A stretch of DNA of 64,000 nt from Pseudomonadota bacterium (GTDB taxonomy: Bacteria > Pseudomonadota > Alphaproteobacteria > Sphingomonadales > Sphingomonadaceae): the NCBI GenBank assembly GCA_021847605.1, contig JAJZQN010000005.1, positions 62,001-126,000 of the forward strand, given 5' to 3'. The notes under the pieces were generated by a model that was not told where the DNA came from, made no database searches, and saw nothing but the letters and a program-made list of their open reading frames with translations. Below, in pieces: positions 35,461-43,984 of the stretch. Each line of letters begins with the position of its first letter. Position 1 is the stretch's first letter. The translations under genes were made by a program, and so were the position numbers.

Positions 35461-36916
35461 GCCAGCTTGCTCCGTCACGTTCGATCAGGGCAATGGCCGA
35501 AGACGGCCCCCAGTTCCCCGAAGAATAGGGCGAGGGCTTCATATTGGCCTCTTTCCACCCGTCGATGATTGAATCGATCCATGTCCATTGCGCCTCCACC
35601 TCGTCGCGGCGCACGAACAGGGTCGCGTCCCCGGCGAGCAGGTCGAGGATCAGCCGTTCATAGGCGATGCGGCGGCGCTGCCCGGCGAAGGCGGCGGTCA
35701 GCGACACGTCCAGCGTCACCTCGTCCAGATGCACCTGCCGTTCCAGACCCGGCCTTTTGCTCATGATGGCAAGGCGGATATATTCTTCCGGCTGCAACCG
35801 GATGACGAGGGTGTTGGGTTCCAGCCCGGTGCCATGGCCGTCGCGGCCGAAAATGCTGTGGCGCACGGGTTTGAACTGGATCACGATTTCGGACTGGCGC
35901 GCGGGCATGCGCTTGCCGGTGCGCAGATAGAAGGGGACACCCTGCCAGCGCCAATTGTCGATATAGGCTTTCAGCGCGACGAAGGTTTCGGTTCCAGACG
36001 TCTCGCCCAGTTCGTCGGCATAGCCGGTGACGATCTGACCATTGACGGCGCCCGGCGTATATTGGCCGCGGACACTGTGTGTCTTGACCGTTTCGTCGGT
36101 CATGGGGCGCAGCGAACGCAGCGCCTTCACCTTTTCATCGCGCACGGCCGTCGGGTCCATGCGGGCGGGCGGCTCCATGGCGATGATCGACAGGATTTGC
36201 AGCATGTGATTCTGCACCATGTCGCGCAGCGCGCCCACGCCGTCATAATAGGAGACGCGCCCTTCCAGCCCGACCGTCTCGCCCACGGTGATCTGCACAT
36301 GGTCGATGCCGGTCGCGTTCCACAGCGGTTCGAACATCAGGTTGCCGAAACGCAGCGCCAGCAGATTCTGGACCGTTTCCTTGCCCAGATAATGGTCGAC
36401 GCGGAAAATCTGATCCTCGGCGAACAGGGCGCCGATGCCGTCATTGACTTCCTTGGATGAGGCAAGGCTCTTGCCGATCGGCTTTTCCATCGCGATGCGC
36501 GTGGTCGGCACGATCAGGCCGGCGTCGGCCAGTCCCTGCGCGGTCGGTGCGAACAGCGACGGGGGCGTGGAAAGATAGACGGACAGGCCGCGTTCGAGGC
36601 GCCCATCGATTCGCTGCGCCAGTGCCGCGAACTGATCGGGATTGCCGGCGTCGACCGGCTGGTAACAGATCATCGCGCGGAATCGGGCGGCGATGTCGGC
36701 GTCATAGCGGTCGGCCGGCAGGAACTGCTGCAACGCGGCGCACACCTCGTCGCGGAAGGGATCATCCTCCATCTCGGTACGGCCCGACGCGACGATCAGG
36801 AAGTCGTCGGGCAACAGGCCATCAGCCAGCAGATTATAGAGAGAGGGGAAGATCATCCGCCGGGCAAGATCGCCGGTGGCACCGAATAACAGGAACGTGG
36901 CAGACGGTTCGGTCAA
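35453..36916 (-). CDS. zwf: Glucose-6-phosphate 1-dehydrogenase
   Basis: Oxidises glucose 6-phosphate to 6-phosphogluconolactone with NAD(P)+. The 487-residue protein has the coenzyme motif [20 protein letters not shown] at residues 11-30, the [15 protein letters not shown] region, and the catalytic signature [21 protein letters not shown]. The lactone it makes is processed by Pgl, encoded at 39447 on the same strand but outside the operon. Start is TTG at 36916, with AAGGA 7 nt upstream; there is no ATG at a family-like position. First gene of zwf-edd-glk-eda, behind a sigma70-like promoter and a distal palindrome. Confidence 0.96.
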   Translation of the reverse strand: MTEPSATFLLFGATGDLARRMIFPSLYNLLADGLLPDDFLIVASGRTEMEDDPFRDEVCAALQQFLPADRYDADIAARFRAMICYQPVDAGNPDQFAALAQRIDGRLERGLSVYLSTPPSLFAPTAQGLADAGLIVPTTRIAMEKPIGKSLASSKEVNDGIGALFAEDQIFRVDHYLGKETVQNLLALRFGNLMFEPLWNATGIDHVQITVGETVGLEGRVSYYDGVGALRDMVQNHMLQILSIIAMEPPARMDPTAVRDEKVKALRSLRPMTDETVKTHSVRGQYTPGAVNGQIVTGYADELGETSGTETFVALKAYIDNWRWQGVPFYLRTGKRMPARQSEIVIQFKPVRHSIFGRDGHGTGLEPNTLVIRLQPEEYIRLAIMSKRPGLERQVHLDEVTLDVSLTAAFAGQRRRIAYERLILDLLAGDATLFVRRDEVEAQWTWIDSIIDGWKEANMKPSPYSSGNWGPSSAIALIERDGASWHD

Positions 36917-36960
36917 AGGATGGTCCTTCTCCGTTGAATTTTATGTCTGCACGATGCGGG

Positions 36961-36988
36961 CTTATAGCGGGCAAGGCGCAGAGCGCAA
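36961..36988 (-). promoter_or_regulatory. Candidate sigma70-type promoter for the zwf operon
   Basis: On the minus strand TTGCGC (36988-36983) and TATAAG (36966-36961) are separated by 16 nt. Transcription would start about 36 nt before the zwf TTG codon. Read by eye. Confidence 0.5.
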
Positions 36989-37014
36989 GCAGGCTATCGG
37001 CACGGATCGCCCAT

Positions 37015-37030
37015 CGCAACAAATGTTGCG
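37015..37030. promoter_or_regulatory. Palindromic candidate operator upstream of zwf
   Basis: Perfect 7-bp arms, CGCAACA and TGTTGCG, around AA, about 27 nt upstream of the -35 element. The symmetry suits a dimeric regulator (for example LacI- or MarR-like), but the regulator is not in this window. Confidence 0.45.
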
Positions 37031-37058
37031 GGCGCGATATGGTTTCGAGGGGGCGGGG

Positions 37059-37460
37059 TCAGCCGTGGCCGGCGCGACGCCAGTTGATGATATGGGCGCT
37101 GGCGAGGAGCAGGCTGCCCGATACCGTCCATAATGCTTCGCTCAGCGCGCCATGCGCCAGCCATACGCCCGCCGCCATCATGGCCAGTCCGGCGATGCCG
37201 GTCATCAGCGGAACGATGCCACCCCGTCGGCGCCATCCCTGCGCCAGCGCAAACAGGCTGGTCGGCAGCGCGAGCATCAACATGCCGACATGAAAGGATT
37301 CGCCCGGATCGATCCGGCTCGCCAGCACGGGCAGGACGGCGAACAGGATCGGCAGCGCCAGACAATGGAACATGCACAGGGTCGATGCCCCGATTGCGAA
37401 TCCGTCCAGCCAGTGGCGAGGGATCAGGCGGCGACGGCGGGGACGGGGTGGGCAACTCAT
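37059..37460 (-). CDS. MerC-domain inner-membrane protein
   Basis: A 133-residue membrane protein of the MerC family. It has a basic N-terminus (CPPRPRRRRLIPRHW), then a first helix region with the metal-binding cysteine pair GASTLCMFHCLALPILFAVLPVLA. Three further helices end in SLLLASAHIINWRRAGHG. MerC proteins take up Hg2+, but isolated chromosomal members are often metal-regulated and may handle Zn2+; no mer genes are present. ATG 37460 is chosen over longer starts. An AT-rich near-palindrome, GATATATTGTATC (37472-37484), overlaps a TACAAT -10-like box just upstream and could bind a metal regulator. Confidence 0.8.
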   Translation of the reverse strand: MSCPPRPRRRRLIPRHWLDGFAIGASTLCMFHCLALPILFAVLPVLASRIDPGESFHVGMLMLALPTSLFALAQGWRRRGGIVPLMTGIAGLAMMAAGVWLAHGALSEALWTVSGSLLLASAHIINWRRAGHG

Positions 37461-37623
37461 GCGGCGATCAGGATATATTGTATCATTTCGGCCCATCTGG
37501 GGTTGGGGCGTGGGTAAGTCAAGCATCGTCCCGCACGATCATGCAGGAAATCCGATTTTCAGCTGAGCGTATTTTCGGCTGGACGCGGGCAACGGATTTT
37601 GCCATTTGGCGGCTCCCCACCGT

Positions 37624-37708
37624 GCGGGTGTGGTGAAACTGGTAGACGCGCCGGACTCAAAATCCGGTTCCGCAAGGAGTGTCGGTTCGATTCCGACCAC
37701 CCGCACCA
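37624..37708 (+). tRNA. tRNA-Leu (anticodon CAA)
   Basis: 85-nt tRNA including encoded CCA. The acceptor stem GCGGGTG pairs with CACCCGC, followed by discriminator A and CCA. The anticodon stem CCGGA/TCCGG encloses loop CTCAAAA, giving anticodon CAA, which reads UUG. A long variable arm (TTCCGCAAGGAGT) and GTCGGTTCGATTCCGAC T-arm fit class II tRNA-Leu. A T-run follows the CCA. Confidence 0.95.
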
Positions 37709-37771
37709 TTTTTATGATCGGGGTCAGGCGACAATCCGAATGACGGATGGTCGCCCTCCTGCACCGATGTT

Positions 37772-37969
37772 ATGCTCCGCCGCATGAGCGTACGCATATT
37801 CCTGCCACCGCTGTTTTTCGGGCTGTTCTTCCTGAGCATCGTCACTATTGGCGACGCCCTGTTCTGGAGCGTGCCGCACGCGCTGGAAAGATTGCCCGCC
37901 CGCTTCATCACCGTGGCGGTCCTGACGGCGCTGTGGATCGTGCATCTCTACAAGCGATCCCTGCGCTGA
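37772..37969 (+). CDS. Small hypothetical membrane protein
   Basis: A 65-residue frame with two predicted hydrophobic segments: IFLPPLFFGLFFLSIVTIGD (about 9-28) and FITVAVLTALWIVHLY (about 45-60). It ends in the basic tail KRSLR, as expected for a small inner-membrane protein. No family was recognised. ATG 37784 (MSVRIFLPP) is an alternative start. It lies between tRNA-Leu and a convergent aminotransferase, whose stop is only 7 nt away. Confidence 0.45.
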   Translation: MLRRMSVRIFLPPLFFGLFFLSIVTIGDALFWSVPHALERLPARFITVAVLTALWIVHLYKRSLR

Positions 37970-37976
37970 ACCTGCG

Positions 37977-39113
37977 TTATCGGCTGACCTGCGCCTGAAA
38001 CCATGGTGTCATCCGCGCGATGGCATCTTCGATCCGATCGGTCGACACGGCGAAGCTGAAGCGGATGAAGCGGTGGCCGTCGACCGGATCGAAGTCGACG
38101 CCCGGTGCGCTCGCCACCCCGGTTTCGCGCAGCAGCCGCTGGCAGAAAGACAGGCTGTCATTGGTCAGGTGGCTGATGTCGGCATAGATATAGAAGGCGC
38201 CATCGGGCGGCGCGATCTCGGCCAGGCCCATGGCGGGCAGCGCGTCGAGCAGCAATTGCCGGTTGCGGCGGTATGTGTCGACATGGCCGTCCAGTTCATC
38301 GGTGCAGTCGAACGCGATCAGCCCGGCACGCTGCGCCAGCACCGGCGGGGTCAGGAACAGATTGCCCATTCGCGCCCGCGCCGCGTCGATCAGGGCAGGC
38401 GGCACCACGATCCAGCCCAGCCGCCATCCGGCCATGCTGAAATATTTGGAAAAGCTGTTCACGATGACGGCATCGGGGGCGAATTCGATCATCGACCGCG
38501 CCGGTTCGCCAAAACTGAGGCCGTGATAGATTTCATCGGAGATGATGCGGATGCCCCGTTCCGCACAGACTTTCGCGATGGCCGCCAGTTCATCCGCCGG
38601 GATGATCGTGCCGGTGGGGTTCGCCGGACTGGCGAGGATCAGGCCATCGGGCGCCGGCTCCATGGCGGCCAGCGCTTCGGCGCTCATCTGATAGCGGACA
38701 TCGGGGCCGCACGCGACCTCGACCGGCTCCAGATAGAGCGCCTTCAACGTGTTGCGATAGGCGACATAGCCCGGCCGTGCCGTTGCCACCCGCGCGCCCG
38801 GCGCGAACAGGCTGCTCAGCGCCAGCACCAGCCCCGGCGATGCGCCACAGGTCAGGATCACCTGTTCCGCGTCCACCGTCTGGCCATGCCGATCGGCATA
38901 GTGGCGCGCGATCCGCTCTTTGAGCGGCATACTTTCCCAATAGCCCATCGGGTCGGTGTCGAGGATGTGATGCGCGGCGGCGATCGCTTCGGCCGGGGCG
39001 CCGGTCGATGGCTGGCCGAATTCCATATGCAGGATGGACCGGCCCATCGCCTCCAGCGCATGGGCTTCCCGGCTGATGGCGATGGCGTGAAATTGTTCGA
39101 TGTCGGCGATCAT
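37977..39113 (-). CDS. PLP-dependent class I/II aminotransferase
   Basis: A 378-residue fold-type I aminotransferase of the AspC-like group. It has ILTCGASPGLVLALSSLFAPG (cofactor phosphate region), ASPANPTGTIIPADELAAIA with the conserved Asn-Pro, SDEIYHGLSFGE with the Asp/Tyr that contact PLP, and VNSFSKYFSMAGWRLGW with Schiff-base Lys223. The C-terminal RFSFAVSTDRIEDAI binds the substrate carboxylate through Arg. Amino-acid specificity is not predictable. ATG 39113 is chosen; a longer frame adds a His-rich segment without homology. Confidence 0.92.
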   Translation of the reverse strand: MIADIEQFHAIAISREAHALEAMGRSILHMEFGQPSTGAPAEAIAAAHHILDTDPMGYWESMPLKERIARHYADRHGQTVDAEQVILTCGASPGLVLALSSLFAPGARVATARPGYVAYRNTLKALYLEPVEVACGPDVRYQMSAEALAAMEPAPDGLILASPANPTGTIIPADELAAIAKVCAERGIRIISDEIYHGLSFGEPARSMIEFAPDAVIVNSFSKYFSMAGWRLGWIVVPPALIDAARARMGNLFLTPPVLAQRAGLIAFDCTDELDGHVDTYRRNRQLLLDALPAMGLAEIAPPDGAFYIYADISHLTNDSLSFCQRLLRETGVASAPGVDFDPVDGHRFIRFSFAVSTDRIEDAIARMTPWFQAQVSR

Positions 39114-39186
39114 GGATGCGGGGGGTAAAGCCCCGTCGCGCTCATGTCCATGGCAACCATGTCCATGGGCAGGGCGTTGACCCGCC

Positions 39187-39450
39187 ATGCCCGACACGCT
39201 GCTCACCGTCCTGCAATATTATGGCGCGGTGGCAGCGACCGTCGCTGCGCTGGTCGTGTCACTCAACCTTGGTCGCCGCATCACCGGATGGGCGTTCGTC
39301 CTGTTCGTGACCAGTTCGATCGCGCTGATCGGCTGGGGATTTCTGGACAAGGATAGCGAGGGGATCGGCTGGCAGAATGTCGCCCTGCTGGCCATCAATG
39401 CGGTCGGTGTCTGGCGTTATCTTATCTCCGGCCATGTGGTGAGAGATTAG
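39187..39450 (+). CDS. Small hypothetical membrane protein
   Basis: An 87-residue frame with three hydrophobic segments (LLTVLQYYGAVAATVAALVVSL, GWAFVLFVTSSIALIGWGFL, NVALLAINAVGVWRYLI). No domain is recognised, but the helix pattern and charged loops are protein-like. It is divergent from the aminotransferase, and its stop overlaps the stop of the convergent pgl gene, a compact arrangement that supports both ends being real. Confidence 0.6.
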   Translation: MPDTLLTVLQYYGAVAATVAALVVSLNLGRRITGWAFVLFVTSSIALIGWGFLDKDSEGIGWQNVALLAINAVGVWRYLISGHVVRD

Positions 39451-40139
39451 CTGGCGCTGATCCACACTTCGACGGGCGTTTCTTCCTGCAACAGCGCGAG
39501 CCGGATCGGCAGTTCCTCGACACGTCCACCGGCGAGCGCACGATTATAGACCGCCGTCTTACCCGCGCCGCCGATCTGGAGCAGGATATGGCGGCTCGCC
39601 AATATCGCCTTCGCCGTCAGGGTCATGCGCTGATGCGGGGCGACCGGCGGGGTGGCGGCGATCACGCGGGCATCGCTCGACAGACCCTCTTCCAGTTCTG
39701 CACCATCGGGAAAGAGCGAGGCGGTATGGCCGTCATCGCCCATGCCCAGCAACACGATGTCGAGCGGCCAGGGCAATTCGGCGAAATCCGCTGCGCAGGC
39801 GGCCTGCCCGGCATAGGCATCAGCCGCATCATTCTTCATCGGTACGAAGCGCGCCTGCGCCGCTGCGCCCTGCAACAACGTTTCCCGCACCAGAAGTTCG
39901 TTGCTGTCGGGGCTGTCTGGCGCGACCCAGCGTTCGTCAACCAACGTCACCACGACTTTGCTCCAGTCGAGATCGGTCTGGCTCAGCGCTTCCAGCACCG
40001 GACGGGGCGAGCGGCCGCCCGACACGGCGATGGAGGCCACGCCCCGATCCGCAATCGCGGCGGACAGGATGGCGGCGAACCGCGCGGCGATGTCGGCGGC
40101 GGCGCTGGCGCTATCGGAAAAGAGATGTTCGACGGGCAT
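39447..40139 (-). CDS. pgl: 6-phosphogluconolactonase
   Basis: Hydrolyses 6-phosphogluconolactone to 6-phosphogluconate, linking Zwf to Edd. The 230-residue protein is of the DevB/NagB-like type: SIAVSGGRSPRPVLEALS near residue 38, VVTLVDERWVAPDSPDSNELLVRETLL, and DIVLLGMGDDGHTASLFP, with the lactonase-type GxGxDGHTAS motif. It sits apart from zwf-edd-glk-eda, next to ybaK and galE on the same strand. Confidence 0.95.
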   Translation of the reverse strand: MPVEHLFSDSASAAADIAARFAAILSAAIADRGVASIAVSGGRSPRPVLEALSQTDLDWSKVVVTLVDERWVAPDSPDSNELLVRETLLQGAAAQARFVPMKNDAADAYAGQAACAADFAELPWPLDIVLLGMGDDGHTASLFPDGAELEEGLSSDARVIAATPPVAPHQRMTLTAKAILASRHILLQIGGAGKTAVYNRALAGGRVEELPIRLALLQEETPVEVWISAS

Positions 40140-40143
40140 GGGA

Positions 40144-40620
40144 TTATTCCGTAATGTCGGGAAGCGTGCAGATGTCCACCCATTGCGCCCCGGTCAAGTC
40201 CGCCAGCCGATCCGGCGTCACTTCGACCGATGCGGTGCGCGATCCGGCAGCGGGAAAGACGCTGGCGAAATCCTTGAGCGAGATGTCGCAATAGACGGGC
40301 AGGGGCGATGGCAGGCCGAAGGGGCAGACGCCGCCGACCGGATGGCTGGTCAACGTCTCCACCTCTTCCGCGCCCAGCATGCGGGGCTTGGCCCCCAGCG
40401 CGGCCTTTGCCTTGCCATTGGACAGGCGGGCGTCGCCCCGCGCGCAGACCAGCACGACATGATCGCCGATGCGCAGCGACAGGGTCTTGGCGATCCGCGC
40501 CGGTTCCACGCCCAGCGCGGCGGCGGCTTCCAGCACGGTCGCGGTGCTGACCCCATTGTCGATGACGGTCAGGTCGGGGGCATGGCTCGCCAGAAAGGCG
40601 CGCACCGACTCCGCGCTCAT
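40144..40620 (-). CDS. YbaK/EbsC-family aminoacyl-tRNA deacylase
   Basis: A 158-residue member of the YbaK/ProX editing-domain family, which hydrolyses mischarged aminoacyl-tRNA such as Cys- or Ala-tRNA-Pro. The family core is present: PARIAKTLSLRIGDHVVLVCARGDARLSNGKAKAALG with a conserved Lys (AKTL), then LTSHPVGGVCPFGLPSPLPVYCDISLKDF with the GGVCPFG loop. The exact substrate is not predictable. ATG 40620 overlaps the galE stop by 4 nt; pgl starts 4 nt after its stop. Confidence 0.9.
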   Translation of the reverse strand: MSAESVRAFLASHAPDLTVIDNGVSTATVLEAAAALGVEPARIAKTLSLRIGDHVVLVCARGDARLSNGKAKAALGAKPRMLGAEEVETLTSHPVGGVCPFGLPSPLPVYCDISLKDFASVFPAAGSRTASVEVTPDRLADLTGAQWVDICTLPDITE

Positions 40621-41621
40621 CCGTTCTGCCGTTCGCTCAGCGATCGTTCCCAGGCCAGCGCATGGCGCACGATCAGGTCCAGATCGTCATAGCGCGGCTG
40701 CCAGGGGAAGGTGGACAGGATAGCGCGATTGTCCGAAATCAGCGCATCGGGATCACCAGCGCGGCGGCCCTCCAGCTTGCGTTCGATCTTCATGTTGGTG
40801 ACGCGATCGACAGCATCCAGCACTTCCAGAACGGAAAAGCCCCGGCCATAGCCGCAGTTGAGCAGATGGCTGCGCGTCGGCTCCGCGATCAGCCCCTCCA
40901 GCGCCAGCACATGGGCGGCGGCCAGATCGCTGACATGGATATAGTCGCGCACGCCCGTACCGTCCGGCGTGTCGAAATCGGTGCCGAATACGCCAACGCC
41001 GGCCCGCTTGCCCAGCGCGGCTTCCACCGCGACCTTGATAAGATGGGTGGCGCCCGCCGTCGACTGGCCGCTGCGTCCCTCCGGGTCGGCGCCCGCGACG
41101 TTGAAATAACGCAACGCGCAGAAATTCATCGGGTGCGCTGCGCTGACGTCGCGCAGCATATATTCGGTCATCAGCTTCGACATGCCATAGGGATTGATCG
41201 GCCGCTGTGGCGTGGTTTCCTTGACCGGGCTTTCCTCCGGTATGCCATAGGTGGCGGCGGTGGAAGAGAAGATGAAATGCTTCACGCCCACCCGCACCGC
41301 GCTTTCGATCAGGTCGCGGGTCTTGGCGCTGTTGTTGTGATAATATTTGAGCGGATTTTCGACCGATTCCGGCACCACCACCGACCCAGCAAAATGCATG
41401 ATTGCGCCGATGCCATGATCGCGCAGCGTGGCCTCCACCAGCGGCTGGTCGGCAATGTCGCCGCGCACCAGCGGAACCCCTTCGGGAACGGCCCAATCGA
41501 ATCCGGTGACGAGATTGTCGATGACGACGACGCCATAGCCCGCATCCCTGAGCGCGAGTACCGCGTGGCTGCCGATATAACCCGCGCCACCTGTGACTAA
41601 GACTGTAGGCTTGTCGCTCAT
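40617..41621 (-). CDS. galE: UDP-glucose 4-epimerase
   Basis: NAD-dependent interconversion of UDP-glucose and UDP-galactose, for surface polysaccharide precursors. The 334-residue extended SDR protein has GGAGYIGSHAVLAL (residues 11-24), the FAGSVVVPESVENP segment (typical FAGLKAVGES equivalent), SSTAATYG with catalytic Ser, and NPYGMSKLMTE with the YxxxK pair. The C-terminus has DYIHVSDLAAAHVLALE. The ATG at 41621 lies 7 nt after a strong hairpin that contains the only Shine-Dalgarno-like sequence. Confidence 0.95.
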   Translation of the reverse strand: MSDKPTVLVTGGAGYIGSHAVLALRDAGYGVVVIDNLVTGFDWAVPEGVPLVRGDIADQPLVEATLRDHGIGAIMHFAGSVVVPESVENPLKYYHNNSAKTRDLIESAVRVGVKHFIFSSTAATYGIPEESPVKETTPQRPINPYGMSKLMTEYMLRDVSAAHPMNFCALRYFNVAGADPEGRSGQSTAGATHLIKVAVEAALGKRAGVGVFGTDFDTPDGTGVRDYIHVSDLAAAHVLALEGLIAEPTRSHLLNCGYGRGFSVLEVLDAVDRVTNMKIERKLEGRRAGDPDALISDNRAILSTFPWQPRYDDLDLIVRHALAWERSLSERQNG

Positions 41622-41628
41622 GGAAATA

Positions 41629-41660
41629 AGGTCTTCCCCATTTGAATATGGGGAAGACCT
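41629..41660 (-). promoter_or_regulatory. Perfect hairpin between fadJ and galE (terminator or RBS-sequestering)
   Basis: Arms AGGTCTTCCCCAT and ATGGGGAAGACCT are perfectly complementary with a 6-nt loop. On the minus strand it follows the fadJ stop by 30 nt, is followed by TTATTT, and ends 7 nt before the galE ATG. The galE Shine-Dalgarno candidate GGGGAAG lies inside the 3' arm. Confidence 0.65.
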
Positions 41661-41690
41661 AAACCAGAGTTGTGACGATTTACAACCCGA

Positions 41691-43868
41691 TCATGCTGCG
41701 GCGCGAGACGGAACCGGGCGGTAGAATGTCCCACCGCTGGCCGCCATGTCCCGCAATTGCTGTGTCGGGGCGAAGCGTTTGCCATGGGCGGCCGTCAGAC
41801 GATCCAGCACGGCGACGACATGAGCGATGCCGACCGTGTCCATATAGCTGAACGGACCGCCGGTGTAAGGTGCGAAGCCCCAGCCGAAAATCGCGCCGAT
41901 GTCGCCATCTTCCGGTGTTTCCAGCACGCCTTCCTCGAAACAGCGGGCGCATTCGATCAACTGGCGATAGAGGAGGCGTTCCTTGACCGCCTCGACATCG
42001 GGCTGATCGTCGGCACGCGGGAACATGTCGCCCAGAACGGGCGACAGATGTTTCTTGGCGCCTTCGGGATAGTCATACCACCCTTTGCCATTCTTGCGGC
42101 CGAGGCGCCCGGCTTCGACCATCTTCACCATGATGTCGTCCGAACCCTGATGGACATAGGCGTCGCCCAGCTCCTTCCTGGCGGCGGTCATGATCTTGAC
42201 GCCCAGTTCGATCGACACTTCGTCGCTGACGGCCAGAGGGCCGGTCGGCATGCCAAGCTGCTTGCCGGCATTTTCGATGAGGGCCGGGTTGACGCCTTCG
42301 CCGACCAGTTCTGTACCTTCCTGCACATAGGTGCCGAAGCTGCGCGAGGTATAGAAGCCGCGGCTGTCATGGACGACGATCGGCGTTTTCTTGATCTGCG
42401 CGACGAAATCCAGCGCCTTGGCGATGGCGGCCGGGCCGGTCTTTTCGCCCAGGATGATTTCGACCAGTGGCATTTTCTCGACCGGCGAGAAGAAATGGAC
42501 GCCGATGAAATTCTCCGGCTTGCTCCATGCATTGGCCAGTTTGGTGATGGGCAGGGTGGAGGTGTTGGAGCCAAAGATGGTGTCGGCGCCCAGCACCGCC
42601 TCGACCTGCTTCGTGACCTCTGCCTTGATGCCGACATCTTCGAACACCGCCTCAATCACGAAGTCTGCGCCGGCCAAAGCGGCATAGTCAGTCGTGGGCG
42701 TGATGCGGGCGAGGGTGGCGGCCATCTTTTCGGGCGTCATGCCCCGGCCAAGGCGCTTCTTAAGCACCTCTTCGGCATGGGCCTTGCCCTTTTCGGCATA
42801 GGCCTGATCGCGGTCGAACAGGACGACCTCCATCCCGGCCTGCGCCGCGACGGTGGCGATGCCCGCGCCCATCATGCCCGCGCCCAGCATGGCGAGCTTC
42901 GTTGTCGGCGCCTTCGCCTCGCCCTTCGGGCGGCGGGCGCCGCGTTCGGCGGCCTGTTTGTTGACGAACAGGGTGCGGATCATGTTGCTCGCCTGCGGAT
43001 CGGCGGCGACCTTGGCGAAATATTTGCTTTCGATCCGGATGGCGCGGTCCATCGGCAGGGTGATGCCTTCATAGACCGCCGACAACATGGCGATGGGCGC
43101 GTTCATGTTGCGCTGCGTCTGCTTCAGCGTCATCGGCAGGGCGCCGGCCATGGTCTGCACAAAGGCGGGATTGAAACCGCCGGCGCCGCCCGGCACCTTG
43201 AAGCCCTTCACGTCCCAGGGCTGCGTATTGGCGTTGGGATTGGCCTTCACCCAATCGCGGGCGGCATCGATCGCCGACCCCTGCGGCACGACGCCATCGA
43301 CGACCTTCAGCATGGCCGCTTCGGCCGGGCGGAACAGCTTGCCCTGAAGCATGTACATCAGCGACGCCTGAACGCCCATGATGCGGGGCAGGCGCTGCGA
43401 CCCGCCGCCGCCGGGGAACAGGCCGATCAGGATTTCGGGCAGGCCGAGCTGCGTCTTGGCGCTGTCGCCCACGAAACGGCGATGACAGGCCAGCGCCAGT
43501 TCGAAGCCACCGCCGACGCAGGTGCCCTCGATCGCGCAGGCAATCGGCTTGCCGCTGGTTTCAAGGCGGCGGAACAACTGGTTCAGCAGGAACACCTTGT
43601 CGAAAATATCGGCCGGGGCGGGGCGGCTGCCATCGGTGCTGGCCAGCATCGACCCGAAATATTTCAGGTCCATCCCGGCCATGAAGCCGCTATCCTTGCC
43701 CGACGCGATGACCGCGCCCTTGATGCCGTCTTCCGATGCGATGCGCGTGATTGCGGCATCCAGATCGGAGAGGAAATCGGGGCCGATGACGTTCATCGAC
43801 TGTTCGGGGACGTCGATGGTCAGGGTGGCGATGCCGTCTGCGTCGATGTCGAAGTTGATGGTTTTCAT
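41691..43868 (-). CDS. fadJ: Fatty-acid oxidation complex alpha subunit (enoyl-CoA hydratase / 3-hydroxyacyl-CoA dehydrogenase)
   Basis: Bifunctional beta-oxidation enzyme, 725 residues. The N-terminal crotonase domain has GKDSGFMAGMDLKYFG and EGTCVGGGFELALACHRR. It continues with GLPEILIGLFPGGGGSQRLPR, including the hydratase Glu residues. The dehydrogenase domain begins with the Rossmann motif LGAGMMGAGIATVAAQAGMEVVL, then GSNTSTLPIT and FIGVHFFSPVEKMPLVEII with the catalytic His. ATG 43868 is preferred, with GAGAGG 9 nt upstream; an earlier in-frame TTG is not needed. It follows fadA on the same strand with a family A repeat between. Symbol could be fadB. Confidence 0.93.
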   Translation of the reverse strand: MKTINFDIDADGIATLTIDVPEQSMNVIGPDFLSDLDAAITRIASEDGIKGAVIASGKDSGFMAGMDLKYFGSMLASTDGSRPAPADIFDKVFLLNQLFRRLETSGKPIACAIEGTCVGGGFELALACHRRFVGDSAKTQLGLPEILIGLFPGGGGSQRLPRIMGVQASLMYMLQGKLFRPAEAAMLKVVDGVVPQGSAIDAARDWVKANPNANTQPWDVKGFKVPGGAGGFNPAFVQTMAGALPMTLKQTQRNMNAPIAMLSAVYEGITLPMDRAIRIESKYFAKVAADPQASNMIRTLFVNKQAAERGARRPKGEAKAPTTKLAMLGAGMMGAGIATVAAQAGMEVVLFDRDQAYAEKGKAHAEEVLKKRLGRGMTPEKMAATLARITPTTDYAALAGADFVIEAVFEDVGIKAEVTKQVEAVLGADTIFGSNTSTLPITKLANAWSKPENFIGVHFFSPVEKMPLVEIILGEKTGPAAIAKALDFVAQIKKTPIVVHDSRGFYTSRSFGTYVQEGTELVGEGVNPALIENAGKQLGMPTGPLAVSDEVSIELGVKIMTAARKELGDAYVHQGSDDIMVKMVEAGRLGRKNGKGWYDYPEGAKKHLSPVLGDMFPRADDQPDVEAVKERLLYRQLIECARCFEEGVLETPEDGDIGAIFGWGFAPYTGGPFSYMDTVGIAHVVAVLDRLTAAHGKRFAPTQQLRDMAASGGTFYRPVPSRAAA

Positions 43869-43889
43869 GATGAAGCTACCTCTCAATCC

Positions 43890-43967
43890 CGTTCGCCCTG
43901 AGCTTGTCGAAGGGCCGCACTTTTCTTTTTGAAGAAGAACAGGGCTTCGACAGGCTCAGCCCGAACG
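43890..43967. repeat. Palindromic intergenic repeat, family A (copy 3)
   Basis: Inverted repeat with arms CGTTCGCCCTGAGCTTGTCG and CGACAGGCTCAGCCCGAACG (complementary to other copies). The loop carries TTTTCTTTTTGAAGAAGAAC. It lies between co-directional fadA and fadJ. Confidence 0.86.
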
Positions 43968-43984
43968 GTATTCTGTCTTATGGT

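Noticed and set aside
37059-37460. Mercury-resistance operon
   Set aside because: Only a MerC-like protein is present; there is no merR, merA, merT or merP around it.
41757-43901. A 714-codon frame antisense to fadJ
   Set aside because: No recognisable motifs, mirrors the length of fadJ, and crosses the start of the family A repeat; shadow frame.
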